Shown one piece after another: positions 25,101-31,583 of a stretch of DNA of 41,644 nucleotides. Position 1 is the stretch's first letter. Each line of letters starts with the position of its first letter. Source of the DNA: an uncultured Collinsella sp. (GTDB lineage: Bacteria; Actinomycetota; Coriobacteriia; Coriobacteriales; Coriobacteriaceae); assembly GCA_947001705.1 (NCBI GenBank), contig CAMQHT010000018.1:1-41644 (forward strand), given 5' to 3'. Made by a program: the position numbers and the translations under genes. The notes below the pieces were generated by a model, which saw only the letters and a list, made by a program, of their open reading frames with translations, did not search any database and had not been told where the DNA came from.

Positions 25101-26902
25101 TTAATGACCTTGAACAGGGCGTTCTTGATAACGGAATAGGACAGGCCGGCCGCAATGTCGCCCACCGTGGCGCCTTCCTTTTGCGCCTGCTTGACGCGCG
25201 AGTTCATAAAGACCGTGCAGCGGCTGCCCAGGTCGACCGGGGCCTTGGCATGGATGGCAGCGTTGGCGAACGCGCGCACGTCCATGTTCATAGAGACGGC
25301 GAAGCTCTCGATAAAGCTACCGCAACCCGACGAGCAGGCCTCGTTGAGCATGATGTGCTCGATGACGCCGTCCTTGACGCGCAGGCATTTCATGTCCTGG
25401 CCGCCAATGTCCAGAATGAACTCGACGCCGGGCAGGAACGCCTTGGCTCCGCGCAGGTGCGCAACGGTCTCGATCTCGCCGGAGTCGGCCTTGAGGGCCT
25501 CGATGAGCAGCGCCTCGCCATAGCCCGTGGTGGTCACGTGGCCGATGGTGCAGCCCGCGGGGATATGGTTGTAGAAATCGGCCATGATGACCTTGGCCGT
25601 GCCCAGGATGTCACCGTTGTTGTTGCCATACCAAGTGTGCAGCAGCTGACCGTCCTCGCCCACGAGCGCGGCCTTCATGGTGGTGGAGCCGGCGTCGATG
25701 CCGATGAACACGCGGCCGGTGTAGCCGTCGAGCTTGCCCTTGGGGACGACCTCGGTGTCGTGGCGGGTCTTGAACTCGGCAAAGTCCTCGTCGGTGGCAA
25801 AGAGCGGGTCCAGGCGCTCGACCTCGGCACCCTGTGTGTCACCCAGGGCATCGATGGCCTCAATGAGCTGCGGGAACGTGCTGAGCTTGTTGGACTCGTG
25901 CGCCATGGCGGCGCCGCTTGCCACAAACAGGTGGGCGTTTTGGGGCACAATGCGGTGCTCCTCGTCCAGGTTGAGCGTGAGGTAGAAGCGGTGGCGCAGC
26001 TCGGAGAGGTACTGCAGCGGGCCGCCAAGGAAGGCGACGTTGCCGCGGATGGGGCGACCGCACGCCAGACCCGAGATGGTCTGGGTCACGACGGCCTGGA
26101 AGATGGAAGCGGCCACATCCTCGGGACGGGCACCCTCGTTGAGCAGCGGTTGCACGTCGGTCTTGGCAAATACGCCGCAGCGACTGGCGATGGGATAGAT
26201 GGTGGTCGCGTTGGCCGCGAGCTCGTTGAGGCCGCTCGCGTCGGTGTGCAGCAGGGTTGCCATCTGGTCGATGAACGCGCCCGTACCGCCGGCGCAGGTG
26301 CCGTTCATGCGCTGCTCGATGCCGTTGTCAAAGTAGATGATCTTGGCGTCCTCGCCGCCCAGCTCGATGGCGACATCGGTGGCCGGAATGAGGGTCTCGA
26401 CGGCACGCTTGCTGGCGATGACCTCCTGGACAAACTCCAGGTCGAGCCACTGGGACAGCAGCAGGCCGCCCGAGCCGGTAATGGCGCAGGTCATCTGGGC
26501 CGTCGGCAGCACGGTCGCAGCACCCTCGAACAGGTCGCGGGCGCAGGCACGGACATCGGTGTGATGGCGCTGGTACTTGGCGTAGACAATTTGGTTGTCG
26601 TCATTGAGCACGGCGAGCTTGACGGTGGTGGAGCCCACGTCGATGCCCAGGTGCAGGTTGCCGCGGGCGTTCTCGGGGTTGAAGATCGCGCCTTCGGGGG
26701 CGTGGGCGGCGGTTACGGGCTCGGCGGCGAGCTCGCTAGCGGCGGACGTCTCCCCTGCCGCGTTCTTGGCATCGGCAACTGCCTCGGCGACTTTCTCGGC
26801 AGCAGCGGTCGCAGCCTTCTGTGCGGCGTCCACCACGGCGGGCGCGGCCTCGCGTGCGGCGGCGACCATGCGGTCCTTGACGCCCTCGACGAGTTTGCTC
26901 AT
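22127..26902 (-). CDS. giant 2-hydroxyacyl-CoA dehydratase activase (BadF/HgdC type, DUF2229)
   Basis: 1591 residues, the largest gene here, with an AGAGGAGAG site. Residues 1-80 are an Ala-rich amphipathic helix. Two tandem ASKHA ATPase domains follow: one from about 83 (LHLGIDVGSTTVKLAV; cluster motif MNGTCAGGTGAF near 200), one from about 397 (FIGIDAGSTTMKAAL; NEACSSGCGSF near 518). A Cys-rich motif CGRCSNNC lies near 682, the DUF2229 domain from about 745 (GIPRALNMYENYPFW), and a 2-hydroxyacyl-CoA dehydratase-subunit-like domain from about 1140 (NNDICYPSILVTGQ, SQTGGGCRATNY), ending CVSCGP. Such proteins use ATP to inject an electron via a [4Fe-4S] cluster into dehydratases of amino-acid fermentation. 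No dehydratase subunits are next to it, so its target is unknown; the long fused forms are poorly characterised. Confidence 0.93.
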   Translation of the reverse strand: MSKLVEGVKDRMVAAAREAAPAVVDAAQKAATAAAEKVAEAVADAKNAAGETSAASELAAEPVTAAHAPEGAIFNPENARGNLHLGIDVGSTTVKLAVLNDDNQIVYAKYQRHHTDVRACARDLFEGAATVLPTAQMTCAITGSGGLLLSQWLDLEFVQEVIASKRAVETLIPATDVAIELGGEDAKIIYFDNGIEQRMNGTCAGGTGAFIDQMATLLHTDASGLNELAANATTIYPIASRCGVFAKTDVQPLLNEGARPEDVAASIFQAVVTQTISGLACGRPIRGNVAFLGGPLQYLSELRHRFYLTLNLDEEHRIVPQNAHLFVASGAAMAHESNKLSTFPQLIEAIDALGDTQGAEVERLDPLFATDEDFAEFKTRHDTEVVPKGKLDGYTGRVFIGIDAGSTTMKAALVGEDGQLLHTWYGNNNGDILGTAKVIMADFYNHIPAGCTIGHVTTTGYGEALLIEALKADSGEIETVAHLRGAKAFLPGVEFILDIGGQDMKCLRVKDGVIEHIMLNEACSSGCGSFIESFAVSMNMDVRAFANAAIHAKAPVDLGSRCTVFMNSRVKQAQKEGATVGDIAAGLSYSVIKNALFKVIKLRDPKEIGSQVIVQGGTFMSDATLRAFEQLTGVHAVRPDIAGCMGAYGAALLARDRAGADGTSTILSAEDIAHLTVTQKHVRCGRCSNNCQLTVNDFGGGRRFITGNRCEKGAGHKKQKTEAPNLFKKKNELLFNREVLSPDEAPRGTVGIPRALNMYENYPFWHAFFTRLGFSVQLSDQSSKKTYQAGIESMPSESVCYPAKMSHGHVMNLIDRDVDFIWMPCVRWERKEDPTAGNCYNCPIVMSYPTALALNIDEIREQNIEFLYPFVPYHDKTELKRRLYQVLAVDRVADAQAGRGCVRGPKITRSEVDAAVNAAFEADARFHEDIQTMGEEALKWVEDHGGHGIVLAGRPYHNDPEINHALPELISSFGFAVFTEDSLAHLVKPERPIRVVDQWMYHSRLYAVARFVTMRNDLDLIQLNSFGCGLDALTTDQVQEILEASGKIYTVLKIDEVSNLGAARIRIRSLMAALKDQEAERLAEATAAGEVFEQGDAAPVAPSTDAPAFASRKYTFEAQRESATTAWPKVPFTEQMRDEGYTILCPQMAPIHFDLVKEVFRGAGYNLELLPSTDHDAVEAGLRYVNNDICYPSILVTGQIMEAIESGRYDLSKTAVVISQTGGGCRATNYIALIRKALRESGHPEIPVISLSAVALGEDNPGFKLTPALLKQAVYAVLFGDVMMQMLYRCRPYEVTPGAANALYEQYMARARKLAPKFNRHNYTKLCREAIRAFDTMPLVGEGTKPRVGVVGEILVKFHPTANNHVVDVIEREGCEAVVPGLLDFFLYSMSNAELQKDELGSSATTRAGMQALIKLVDWMRTPVEEMLEKSRRFEAPERIGTMADKARTVLSVCNNMGEGWLLTAEMLDLIDHGAPNIICTQPFACLPNHVVGKAVIKELRRQHPESNIVAVDYDPGASEVNQLNRIKLMISVAKENMRAGKGFKLEKVAPLAMDEVTGQMRAHDGCVSCGPASEEAVASVAKRLGRGIKK

Positions 26903-26913
26903 TGTCTCTCCTC

Positions 26914-27624
26914 TTAGTTGTTGGACTCGACGGTTGCGGCGGTGTCGGCCGCGTCCTCGAGCTGCAAATTCAATAACTTCATGCCGTATTCCGGCACGTT
27001 GATATCGATGGGTTGGCCATACAGGTCGCCAGGGCGCACAAAAGCGAGCACCGTCATAATGCGCGCCATGGCCTCGGGCGATTCGGTGAGCCCACGCTCA
27101 AACCAGCGCTGAATCATGCCAACCTCGGCGCTCACGACGTAGGTGACGTAGTAGTCAAAGAACGTGCCCAGCGCCAGGCCCAAAATGCCCGTCTTCGCAC
27201 GCGGCACCACAGCCTCACGCGCGGTGTCGATGATCCTTTTAATGAAGGCCTGGTCGCCGCCCGGACCCAGCAGCGCACCGATTAAGTCGCGGTTGGCCGC
27301 AAGATAACGCAGCAGCTCAACCGAACCGGGCGCCGGCTCGAGCTCGTCGATATTGTGATAGAGATCGGGCAGCTGAGCTGCGGTGATGAGCTCAATGCGC
27401 TCACGGATCTCGGCCAGCAAGCCGTCCTCGATTTGATTGATAAAGTCGGGGATATCGCGGTAGTGCGAATAGAACGTGCGGCGCGTAAGGCCAGCGCGCT
27501 CGGTGAGCGACGCGACATTAATGCGCGAAAGGTCGCCGCTTTCGGCAAGCTCGCTGGCAAGTGCCTGGCGAAGGGCACGCTGCGAGCGAAGGGACCGGCG
27601 ATCGCATTTCTCGAGCTGGGACAA
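26914..27624 (-). CDS. TetR family transcriptional regulator
   Basis: 236 residues from a TTG start with a strong AAGGAGG site. The TetR helix-turn-helix is at about 37-56 (NVASLTERAGLTRRTFYSHY), close to the family consensus. The C-terminal ligand and dimer domain resembles the TetR_C type common in Gram-positive bacteria (RDLIGALLGPGGDQAFIKRI). It ends 11 bp before the activase start on the same strand, so it is very probably co-transcribed with it and may control it together with its own promoter. A CACAC-C-GTGTG dyad at 27678-27688 could be its operator. Confidence 0.93.
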   Translation of the reverse strand: MSQLEKCDRRSLRSQRALRQALASELAESGDLSRINVASLTERAGLTRRTFYSHYRDIPDFINQIEDGLLAEIRERIELITAAQLPDLYHNIDELEPAPGSVELLRYLAANRDLIGALLGPGGDQAFIKRIIDTAREAVVPRAKTGILGLALGTFFDYYVTYVVSAEVGMIQRWFERGLTESPEAMARIMTVLAFVRPGDLYGQPIDINVPEYGMKLLNLQLEDAADTAATVESNN

Positions 27625-27677
27625 GCGTCCTCCTTGTTACTCAGCCTGTGCGCTATTGCACAGTGCGAGTATTATTG

Positions 27678-27688
27678 CACACCGTGTG
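27678..27688 (-). promoter_or_regulatory. candidate operator upstream of the TetR-activase unit
   Basis: A CACAC-C-GTGTG dyad lies just upstream of a TAATAC-like -10 box, about 60 bp before the regulator's start. The position suits autoregulation. The -35 is not clear. Confidence 0.4.
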
Positions 27689-27716
27689 TACCAACACGTA
27701 AAGGCAATATTTGGAA

Positions 27717-27745
27717 TGTGACGAGGGGGCAGTCCCTTTGTCACA
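27717..27745. repeat. GTGAC/GTCAC hairpin, upstream copy
   Basis: TGTGACGAGGG (27717-27727) pairs with CCCTTTGTCACA (27734-27745) with one bulged base. It closely matches the hairpin at 28125-28153. The two flank a 41-codon micro-ORF. Confidence 0.85.
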
Positions 27746-27861
27746 ACCCGCCTGGCTTTTGGAGCGGCATTACCGATTGTCCAAAATGTCATTCGTGGGT
27801 AGAATAGTGTCGACGGCAGCCCAAGTTGTAGCTGGCTGGGCAGCGCCGTTGTTTGCATTAG

Positions 27862-27890
27862 GGGGTCAACGCCTTAGCGGCGGCGACCCC
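27862..27890 (-). terminator. hairpin at the end of the micro-ORF
   Basis: GGGGTC/GACCCC arms (27862-27867, 27885-27890) plus an inner CGCC/GGCG stem span the stop codon. There is no T tract, so it may protect the 3' end rather than terminate. Confidence 0.5.
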
Positions 27891-27999
27891 TTCTGTTGCG
27901 CTTCGAACGCTGCTTGAGTGCCTCGGAAAGGCCGACAAGCGCCGTGAAGAACGAGACCACGGCGGTCAGAAGTCTCACGAAATCAATCAAATCGGTCAT
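27874..27999 (-). CDS. 41-residue membrane micro-protein (type I toxin-like)
   Basis: An ATG with a GGGAGGTGATG ribosome site, 7 bases away, opens a 41-codon frame: MTDLIDFVRLLTAVVSFFTA, then LVGLSEALKQRSKRNRRGRR plus one Arg. It has one hydrophobic helix (about 7-25) and a tail with 10 Lys/Arg in 13 residues. The near-ideal ribosome site in a non-coding-looking stretch and the clean helix-plus-basic-tail plan are the reasons for calling it real. The layout resembles small membrane toxins of type I toxin-antitoxin systems (Fst/TxpA style), but I recognise no specific family and see no antitoxin RNA. A TAGAAT -10 and an ATACGAA/TTCGTAT dyad lie upstream. Matching hairpins flank the unit on both sides. 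Confidence 0.6.
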   Translation of the reverse strand: MTDLIDFVRLLTAVVSFFTALVGLSEALKQRSKRNRRGRRR

Positions 28000-28063
28000 G
28001 GGCATCACCTCCCATCAAATGGAGGGCGCTGCCCGGCACATGGAACTGCCGTCAACGATACCG

Positions 28064-28106
28064 ATTCTACCAGAGCCTAGTTATATATACGAATATATGT
28101 TCGTAT
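28064..28106 (-). promoter_or_regulatory. candidate promoter and operator of the micro-ORF
   Basis: TAGAAT on the minus strand (28064-28069) is a good -10 box. About 18 bp upstream, where a -35 would be, lies a dyad: ATACGAA (28087-28093) and TTCGTAT (28100-28106). A repressor there would block transcription. The -35 itself is poor. Confidence 0.4.
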
Positions 28107-28124
28107 TCCAAGCACACAGGCCCC

Positions 28125-28153
28125 TGTGACAAAGGGGCTGTCCCTTTGTCACA
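28125..28153. repeat. GTGAC/GTCAC hairpin, downstream copy abutting the HAD gene stop
   Basis: TGTGACAAAGGG (28125-28136) pairs perfectly with CCCTTTGTCACA (28142-28153), loop GCTGT. It touches the HAD stop codon at 28154-28156. Core GGGACAG/CTGTCCC. Confidence 0.9.
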
Positions 28154-29017
28154 TTATTCGATGACGGTGCGGGAGTTTTGCTTGCGCATGGTGGCGAACA
28201 TGTGTTTGGGGACGGCGTGGACCATGCAGCTGCCAATAGTTGCGCTCGCGGCAGCCTTAGCTGTATCGCTAGCGTTTTTGGTCGCGTAGCTGTGGCGGAA
28301 ACGCTTGAGCATGGCGATGTCATTTCCGCCGTCGCCATAAACCGCGACCTCGTCCTCGGCAATGCCGTAGTAGCCCGCCAGCCAGGCCACACTCTCGCCC
28401 TTGTTACACGCCACGTCCGTGATCTCGAACATCACCGGATCGAACGGCGCGTTGACCACGCGGTCCGATCGCTCGGCAAGATACGACTTAAGGTCACGCT
28501 CCAGCTCGGGCGAGGTCACGCGACAATTGATCTTGCATACATCGTGACGCAAGATATCGCCGATCGACTGGTCGAAATACTGTTCCTCGTGATACCCGCC
28601 GCGCGCACGCATGCCGCGCATCACAATACGCTTGATGGGGCTGTCCTTTTTAAAGCCCGCCTGATGCATCTCGAACGAACCGCTCGAAAACATGCCATCG
28701 GGCGTGGAGCAATCAAAGCAAATGTCCGGGAACGCCTTGAGCAGTTCCTCAGTGACCTGCGGGTCGATGGTCCAAGTCTTGAGCACCTCGCCATGGCTGT
28801 CGCGCACGATGGATCCATTGGAGCAGCAGGCGTCAAGCGCCAAGCCCGTAAAGCCATGCTCGCCGATCGGCAACGTCGAGCGTCCAGTCGCGGGAACCAC
28901 GTGCAGGCCAGCCTCAGTCAGCTCGCGAATGGCGCGGCGAATGGTCCCATCCGCCTCGTGCAGGGCGTTCAGCAGCGTTCCGTCTAAGTCACTCGCGAAC
29001 ATCTTGATCATGGACAT
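28154..29017 (-). CDS. Cof-type HAD family hydrolase
   Basis: 287 residues from the ATG at 29017; a second ATG at 29011 is also possible and no internal evidence decides. HAD motif I is MFASDLDGTLLN (D10, D12), motif II lies near VVPATGRS, and motif IV is AVYGDGGNDIAMLK near residue 235. The large type-IIB cap between motifs II and III places it in the Cof/YbiV group, which dephosphorylates small metabolites such as sugar phosphates or flavin precursors in the cytoplasm. The start codon and AGGAG site lie in the 3' arm of a 21-bp perfect hairpin (29012-29065), which would mask them in a read-through transcript from the MFS gene. Confidence 0.93.
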   Translation of the reverse strand: MSMIKMFASDLDGTLLNALHEADGTIRRAIRELTEAGLHVVPATGRSTLPIGEHGFTGLALDACCSNGSIVRDSHGEVLKTWTIDPQVTEELLKAFPDICFDCSTPDGMFSSGSFEMHQAGFKKDSPIKRIVMRGMRARGGYHEEQYFDQSIGDILRHDVCKINCRVTSPELERDLKSYLAERSDRVVNAPFDPVMFEITDVACNKGESVAWLAGYYGIAEDEVAVYGDGGNDIAMLKRFRHSYATKNASDTAKAAASATIGSCMVHAVPKHMFATMRKQNSRTVIE

Positions 29018-29065
29018 GCCTCTCCTTCGTCTGCCCGATATTGTAGACGAAGGAGAGGCATGTCC
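29012..29065 (-). promoter_or_regulatory. 21-bp hairpin covering the HAD ribosome site and start
   Basis: Arms 29012-29032 and 29045-29065 are perfectly complementary, loop 12 bases. On the mRNA the 3' arm contains the AGGAG site and the first AUG. The structure is independent of neighbouring sequence and lies 62 bp after the MFS stop. Confidence 0.85.
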
Positions 29066-29126
29066 AAACAATGCCGTCCCGGCGCGGCGTACCACCGCCT
29101 TCACAAATTCACGGTGCCCCAGCGCG

Positions 29127-30389
29127 TTAAGACAATCGCCGCAATCGATTTTTCAGCCGATAAAACAGAGCCGTCGTCAACGTCAGCACCGCCAACATGG
29201 CTGCGAATACAATCGCCGGTGTCCATCGATCATATGCAACCCCGTACGTCAATTGGCCGATAGGCGTTGCGCAGGAAAGGACCATGTAAACGACCGAAAG
29301 CACTTTTCCGCAGAGCTCAGTCGGCGCTACCCGCTGAACAAACGCGATGATTTCAACCGACGTAATGCTCGCCCACACCATGACCCATGCCGAACCAACC
29401 GCAAACACGGTGAACACGCATACATCTACGCCGAACAGCAGCGTAACAATAATCGGCGCGACTCCAAAACAGATCATCGCAACATATCGGCATATGCCAT
29501 TGAAAGAAAAACGATGCGGCCAAATGCCGACCAAGCCACTGCCGGTAAGACCACCCAGGCCCAGAGCAACCTCAACTATCCCAACGCAGGACGATTGCAT
29601 GCCGAGATGCTTTGTAACAATAATGGGAGCGCCAATCGTTAGCCCAACCAACGCAAGGTTCAAAACTGCCGCAAGCAAAATCACAGCGACCAATGATGCA
29701 TTTTGCAACAGATACCGAATCGACTCCCGAAAATCGTTTCGGCATGTCGTGCGAGTCGCGCCGTCTCTCATCGTTTCAGATGAGGCGTTTTGCTTGAGTG
29801 CGACCCCAAACAAGAGAGCTGAAATCGCAAACGCCACCGACGCGGTTGTGCAAAGAGCATCGATGCCAAAGCACCCATAGACTGCCGTCCCGACCACAGG
29901 ACCCAAGATATTGCTCACCATGGTCATCTGCGAAACCAATGCAGTGGCCCGCTCAACCTTCTCTTCACCCGCCATACGCACCGTCTCAATTTGGAGCATT
30001 GGCTTTAGCAGCGATTGAACACCATATTGAACACAAAGTATCGCTACTACGACGACCGCAAGAGGCAACGAGCGCTTCATGGGGACAGACAGCAGTGATG
30101 CAGTCATCAGAGCAATGCCGAGGGACACGAGGACCTCGCGGTGTCTTCCCCGATCCGCTAAGATCCCACCAGCCGGAGTTGCGAGTACGCCGGGTATGAA
30201 CGCCGTCGCCACGACGGCGCCATATAACGTTGACGATCCACTGCAATCGAACAAGTAAAGTGGATACGCAAAGCACAGCGCCGACAGCATCGAATACGTG
30301 CACAGCTGCGCAACCAGAAGTTCCGCGAGCCTGATTGACCGCACTGTTTTTGATTTCAACGAGACGCCGACGTCTCTCAGCCCAGCCAT
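29127..30389 (-). CDS. MFS transporter, likely drug/metabolite exporter
   Basis: 420 residues with about 12 membrane segments. The first matches the MFS_3 efflux type: LLVAQLCTYSMLSALCFAYP. The typical loop 2-3 motif is GGILADRGRHREVLVS. The start chosen is the ATG after AGGGGGTGGGC; longer versions would translate the operator. It lies just downstream of the TetR gene ending at 30490 and two dyads sit between them, the usual arrangement of a drug exporter and its repressor. Its DNA is less GC-rich than the window average, as is the TetR gene, consistent with acquisition together. The substrate is unknown. Confidence 0.9.
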   Translation of the reverse strand: MAGLRDVGVSLKSKTVRSIRLAELLVAQLCTYSMLSALCFAYPLYLFDCSGSSTLYGAVVATAFIPGVLATPAGGILADRGRHREVLVSLGIALMTASLLSVPMKRSLPLAVVVVAILCVQYGVQSLLKPMLQIETVRMAGEEKVERATALVSQMTMVSNILGPVVGTAVYGCFGIDALCTTASVAFAISALLFGVALKQNASSETMRDGATRTTCRNDFRESIRYLLQNASLVAVILLAAVLNLALVGLTIGAPIIVTKHLGMQSSCVGIVEVALGLGGLTGSGLVGIWPHRFSFNGICRYVAMICFGVAPIIVTLLFGVDVCVFTVFAVGSAWVMVWASITSVEIIAFVQRVAPTELCGKVLSVVYMVLSCATPIGQLTYGVAYDRWTPAIVFAAMLAVLTLTTALFYRLKNRLRRLS

Positions 30390-30402
30390 AAGCCCACCCC
30401 CT

Positions 30403-30423
30403 ATACATACCACTAGTATGTAT
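30403..30423. promoter_or_regulatory. TetR-type operator 1 before the MFS gene
   Basis: ATACATAC-CACTA-GTATGTAT: 8-bp perfect arms with a 5-base centre, 14 bp before the MFS start. It matches the size of TetR operators. Confidence 0.65.
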
Positions 30424-30438
30424 TTAATGACTTGAAAA

Positions 30439-30456
30439 GGGCAGCCGTGGCTACCC
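30439..30456 (-). terminator. hairpin between TetR and MFS genes
   Basis: GGGCAGCC and GGCTACCC pair with one G-T, loop 2 bases. On the minus strand TTTTC follows. It could end the TetR transcript or reduce read-through. Confidence 0.55.
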
Positions 30457-30471
30457 TCACAAATCAATTAC

Positions 30472-30484
30472 ATACCGTTGGTAT
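30472..30484. promoter_or_regulatory. TetR-type operator 2 after the TetR stop
   Basis: ATACC-GTT-GGTAT dyad. It shares the ATAC/GTAT half-site with operator 1, 69 bp away. Confidence 0.5.
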
Positions 30485-30489
30485 CTATA

Positions 30490-31152
30490 TTACCACCCGG
30501 CGCGGTCCCATACGTCCCAAATCTGCGCCGTTGTCTGAAGCACTTCATTACCCAAATCGAGCCCCACCGCGGCAGCCATCTGCGCCAAACATTGTGCGCG
30601 AGCGAGCATTCGCTCCTTGGGCTCGAGCGGACGGAACAATGGCAGCAGCCAAAGATTCGCCAACAACGATACGGCCTCCGCCGCTTCGCGCGGGCATTCG
30701 CACGCAATGGAGCCGTCGGCGATGCCCTCCTCGATCACTGGCAAGAGACAGCCATCGGCCGACTCGTCAAATGAGCCCTGGTACTGCATCGCCAGTAGGC
30801 GCGAGCTTTTTACCGGATCTGCTGCAGGACGCATACGTGCCCATAGCTCAATTTGTGGAACAACGGACTCGGGAGCGTACAGTCGCTTGAGCTTTTGGGC
30901 TCCGGTCATATTACCGACGCCAAGCATCGAGCGGCGGTGCTCAACAATCGGAGTCATCGCCCGATCAAACGCGGCGTTGAAAATCTCTTCTTTGCTCTTG
31001 AAGTGATGATAGACAGCGCCCTTGGTCATGCCGTCGAGACGGTCAACGATATCTTGAATACTCGTCCCCTCATAACCCTGTGCGCAGAATAGCTCCAGTG
31101 CCGCGTCGAGAATCTTCGCGACCGTCTCCTCGGGATATTTATTGCGACCCAT
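30490..31152 (-). CDS. TetR family regulator of the MFS exporter
   Basis: 220 residues from ATG at 31152. The HTH at about 28-52 (TSIQDIVDRLDGMTKGAVYH) is very typical of TetR/AcrR repressors. The C-terminal half is a helical ligand and dimer domain. It is upstream of, and on the same strand as, the MFS gene, with two dyads between. A hairpin (31160-31213) precedes the start, with a weak GGCGG-type site just beyond it. An upstream in-frame start at 31188 lies inside the hairpin and is less likely. Confidence 0.92.
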   Translation of the reverse strand: MGRNKYPEETVAKILDAALELFCAQGYEGTSIQDIVDRLDGMTKGAVYHHFKSKEEIFNAAFDRAMTPIVEHRRSMLGVGNMTGAQKLKRLYAPESVVPQIELWARMRPAADPVKSSRLLAMQYQGSFDESADGCLLPVIEEGIADGSIACECPREAAEAVSLLANLWLLPLFRPLEPKERMLARAQCLAQMAAAVGLDLGNEVLQTTAQIWDVWDRAGW

Positions 31153-31159
31153 AATCCGC

Positions 31160-31213
31160 CCATCCGCAACGCAAGTCTTGTGCCTCATTGCAGCATTTTA
31201 ACGTTGCGGATGG
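31160..31213 (-). promoter_or_regulatory. hairpin spanning the TetR leader after glnK
   Basis: CCATCCGCAACG (31160-31171) and CGTTGCGGATGG (31202-31213) are perfect 12-bp arms, 30 bases apart. On the mRNA the 3' arm ends 7 bases before the TetR start. It may terminate glnK or control TetR translation. Confidence 0.65.
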
Positions 31214-31226
31214 CAGACGGTCGATT

Positions 31227-31565
31227 CTACACCGCGGCCGGGCCGTGTTCGCCGGTGCGAATGCGGATGACTTCTTCGACCGGCTCGACCCAAATCTTGC
31301 CGTCGCCGACGGCACCGGTGCGGGCGGCATTGCAGATGATGTCGACAATTCCGTCAACGTGCTCATCAGCGCAGATGAGGGTGAACTGTACCTTGGGGAT
31401 GGTATTGACGAGCAGTTCGTTGCCGCGCACGTATTCCTTCCAGCCATGCTGTGCGCCGCAGCCCTGCACCTGGTTGATAGTCATGCCGCGAACATCAGCA
31501 GCAAACAGCGCATCTTTGAGAACCTCAAGCTTTTCCTGGCGCACGATAGCCGTAATTTTCTTCAT
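31227..31565 (-). CDS. glnK: PII nitrogen-signalling protein (GlnK)
   Basis: 112 residues, the normal PII length. It opens MKKITAIVRQEKLEVLKDAL and ends with the conserved GDGKIWVEPVEEVIRIRTGE. PII trimers bind ATP/ADP and 2-oxoglutarate and plug the AmtB channel when nitrogen is plentiful. It starts 18 bp after amtB, the classic operon. In the T-loop (GWKEYVRGNELLVN), the position equal to Tyr51 of E. coli PII is Leu51 and Tyr46 is Val46, so the usual uridylylation or adenylylation site is absent. A tyrosine is present at position 45 instead. Confidence 0.95.
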   Translation of the reverse strand: MKKITAIVRQEKLEVLKDALFAADVRGMTINQVQGCGAQHGWKEYVRGNELLVNTIPKVQFTLICADEHVDGIVDIICNAARTGAVGDGKIWVEPVEEVIRIRTGEHGPAAV

Positions 31566-31583
31566 ACCAAATCACTCCCCTTG

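Noticed and set aside
22211..26917. 1568-codon open frame opposite the activase gene
   Set aside because: The minus-strand protein has clear ATPase and Fe-S motifs throughout. The plus-strand frame is low-information antisense sequence.
29060..29263. 67-codon plus-strand frame starting in the hairpin
   Set aside because: It has a copied AGGAG-ATG only because of the inverted repeat, and most of it is antisense to the MFS gene.
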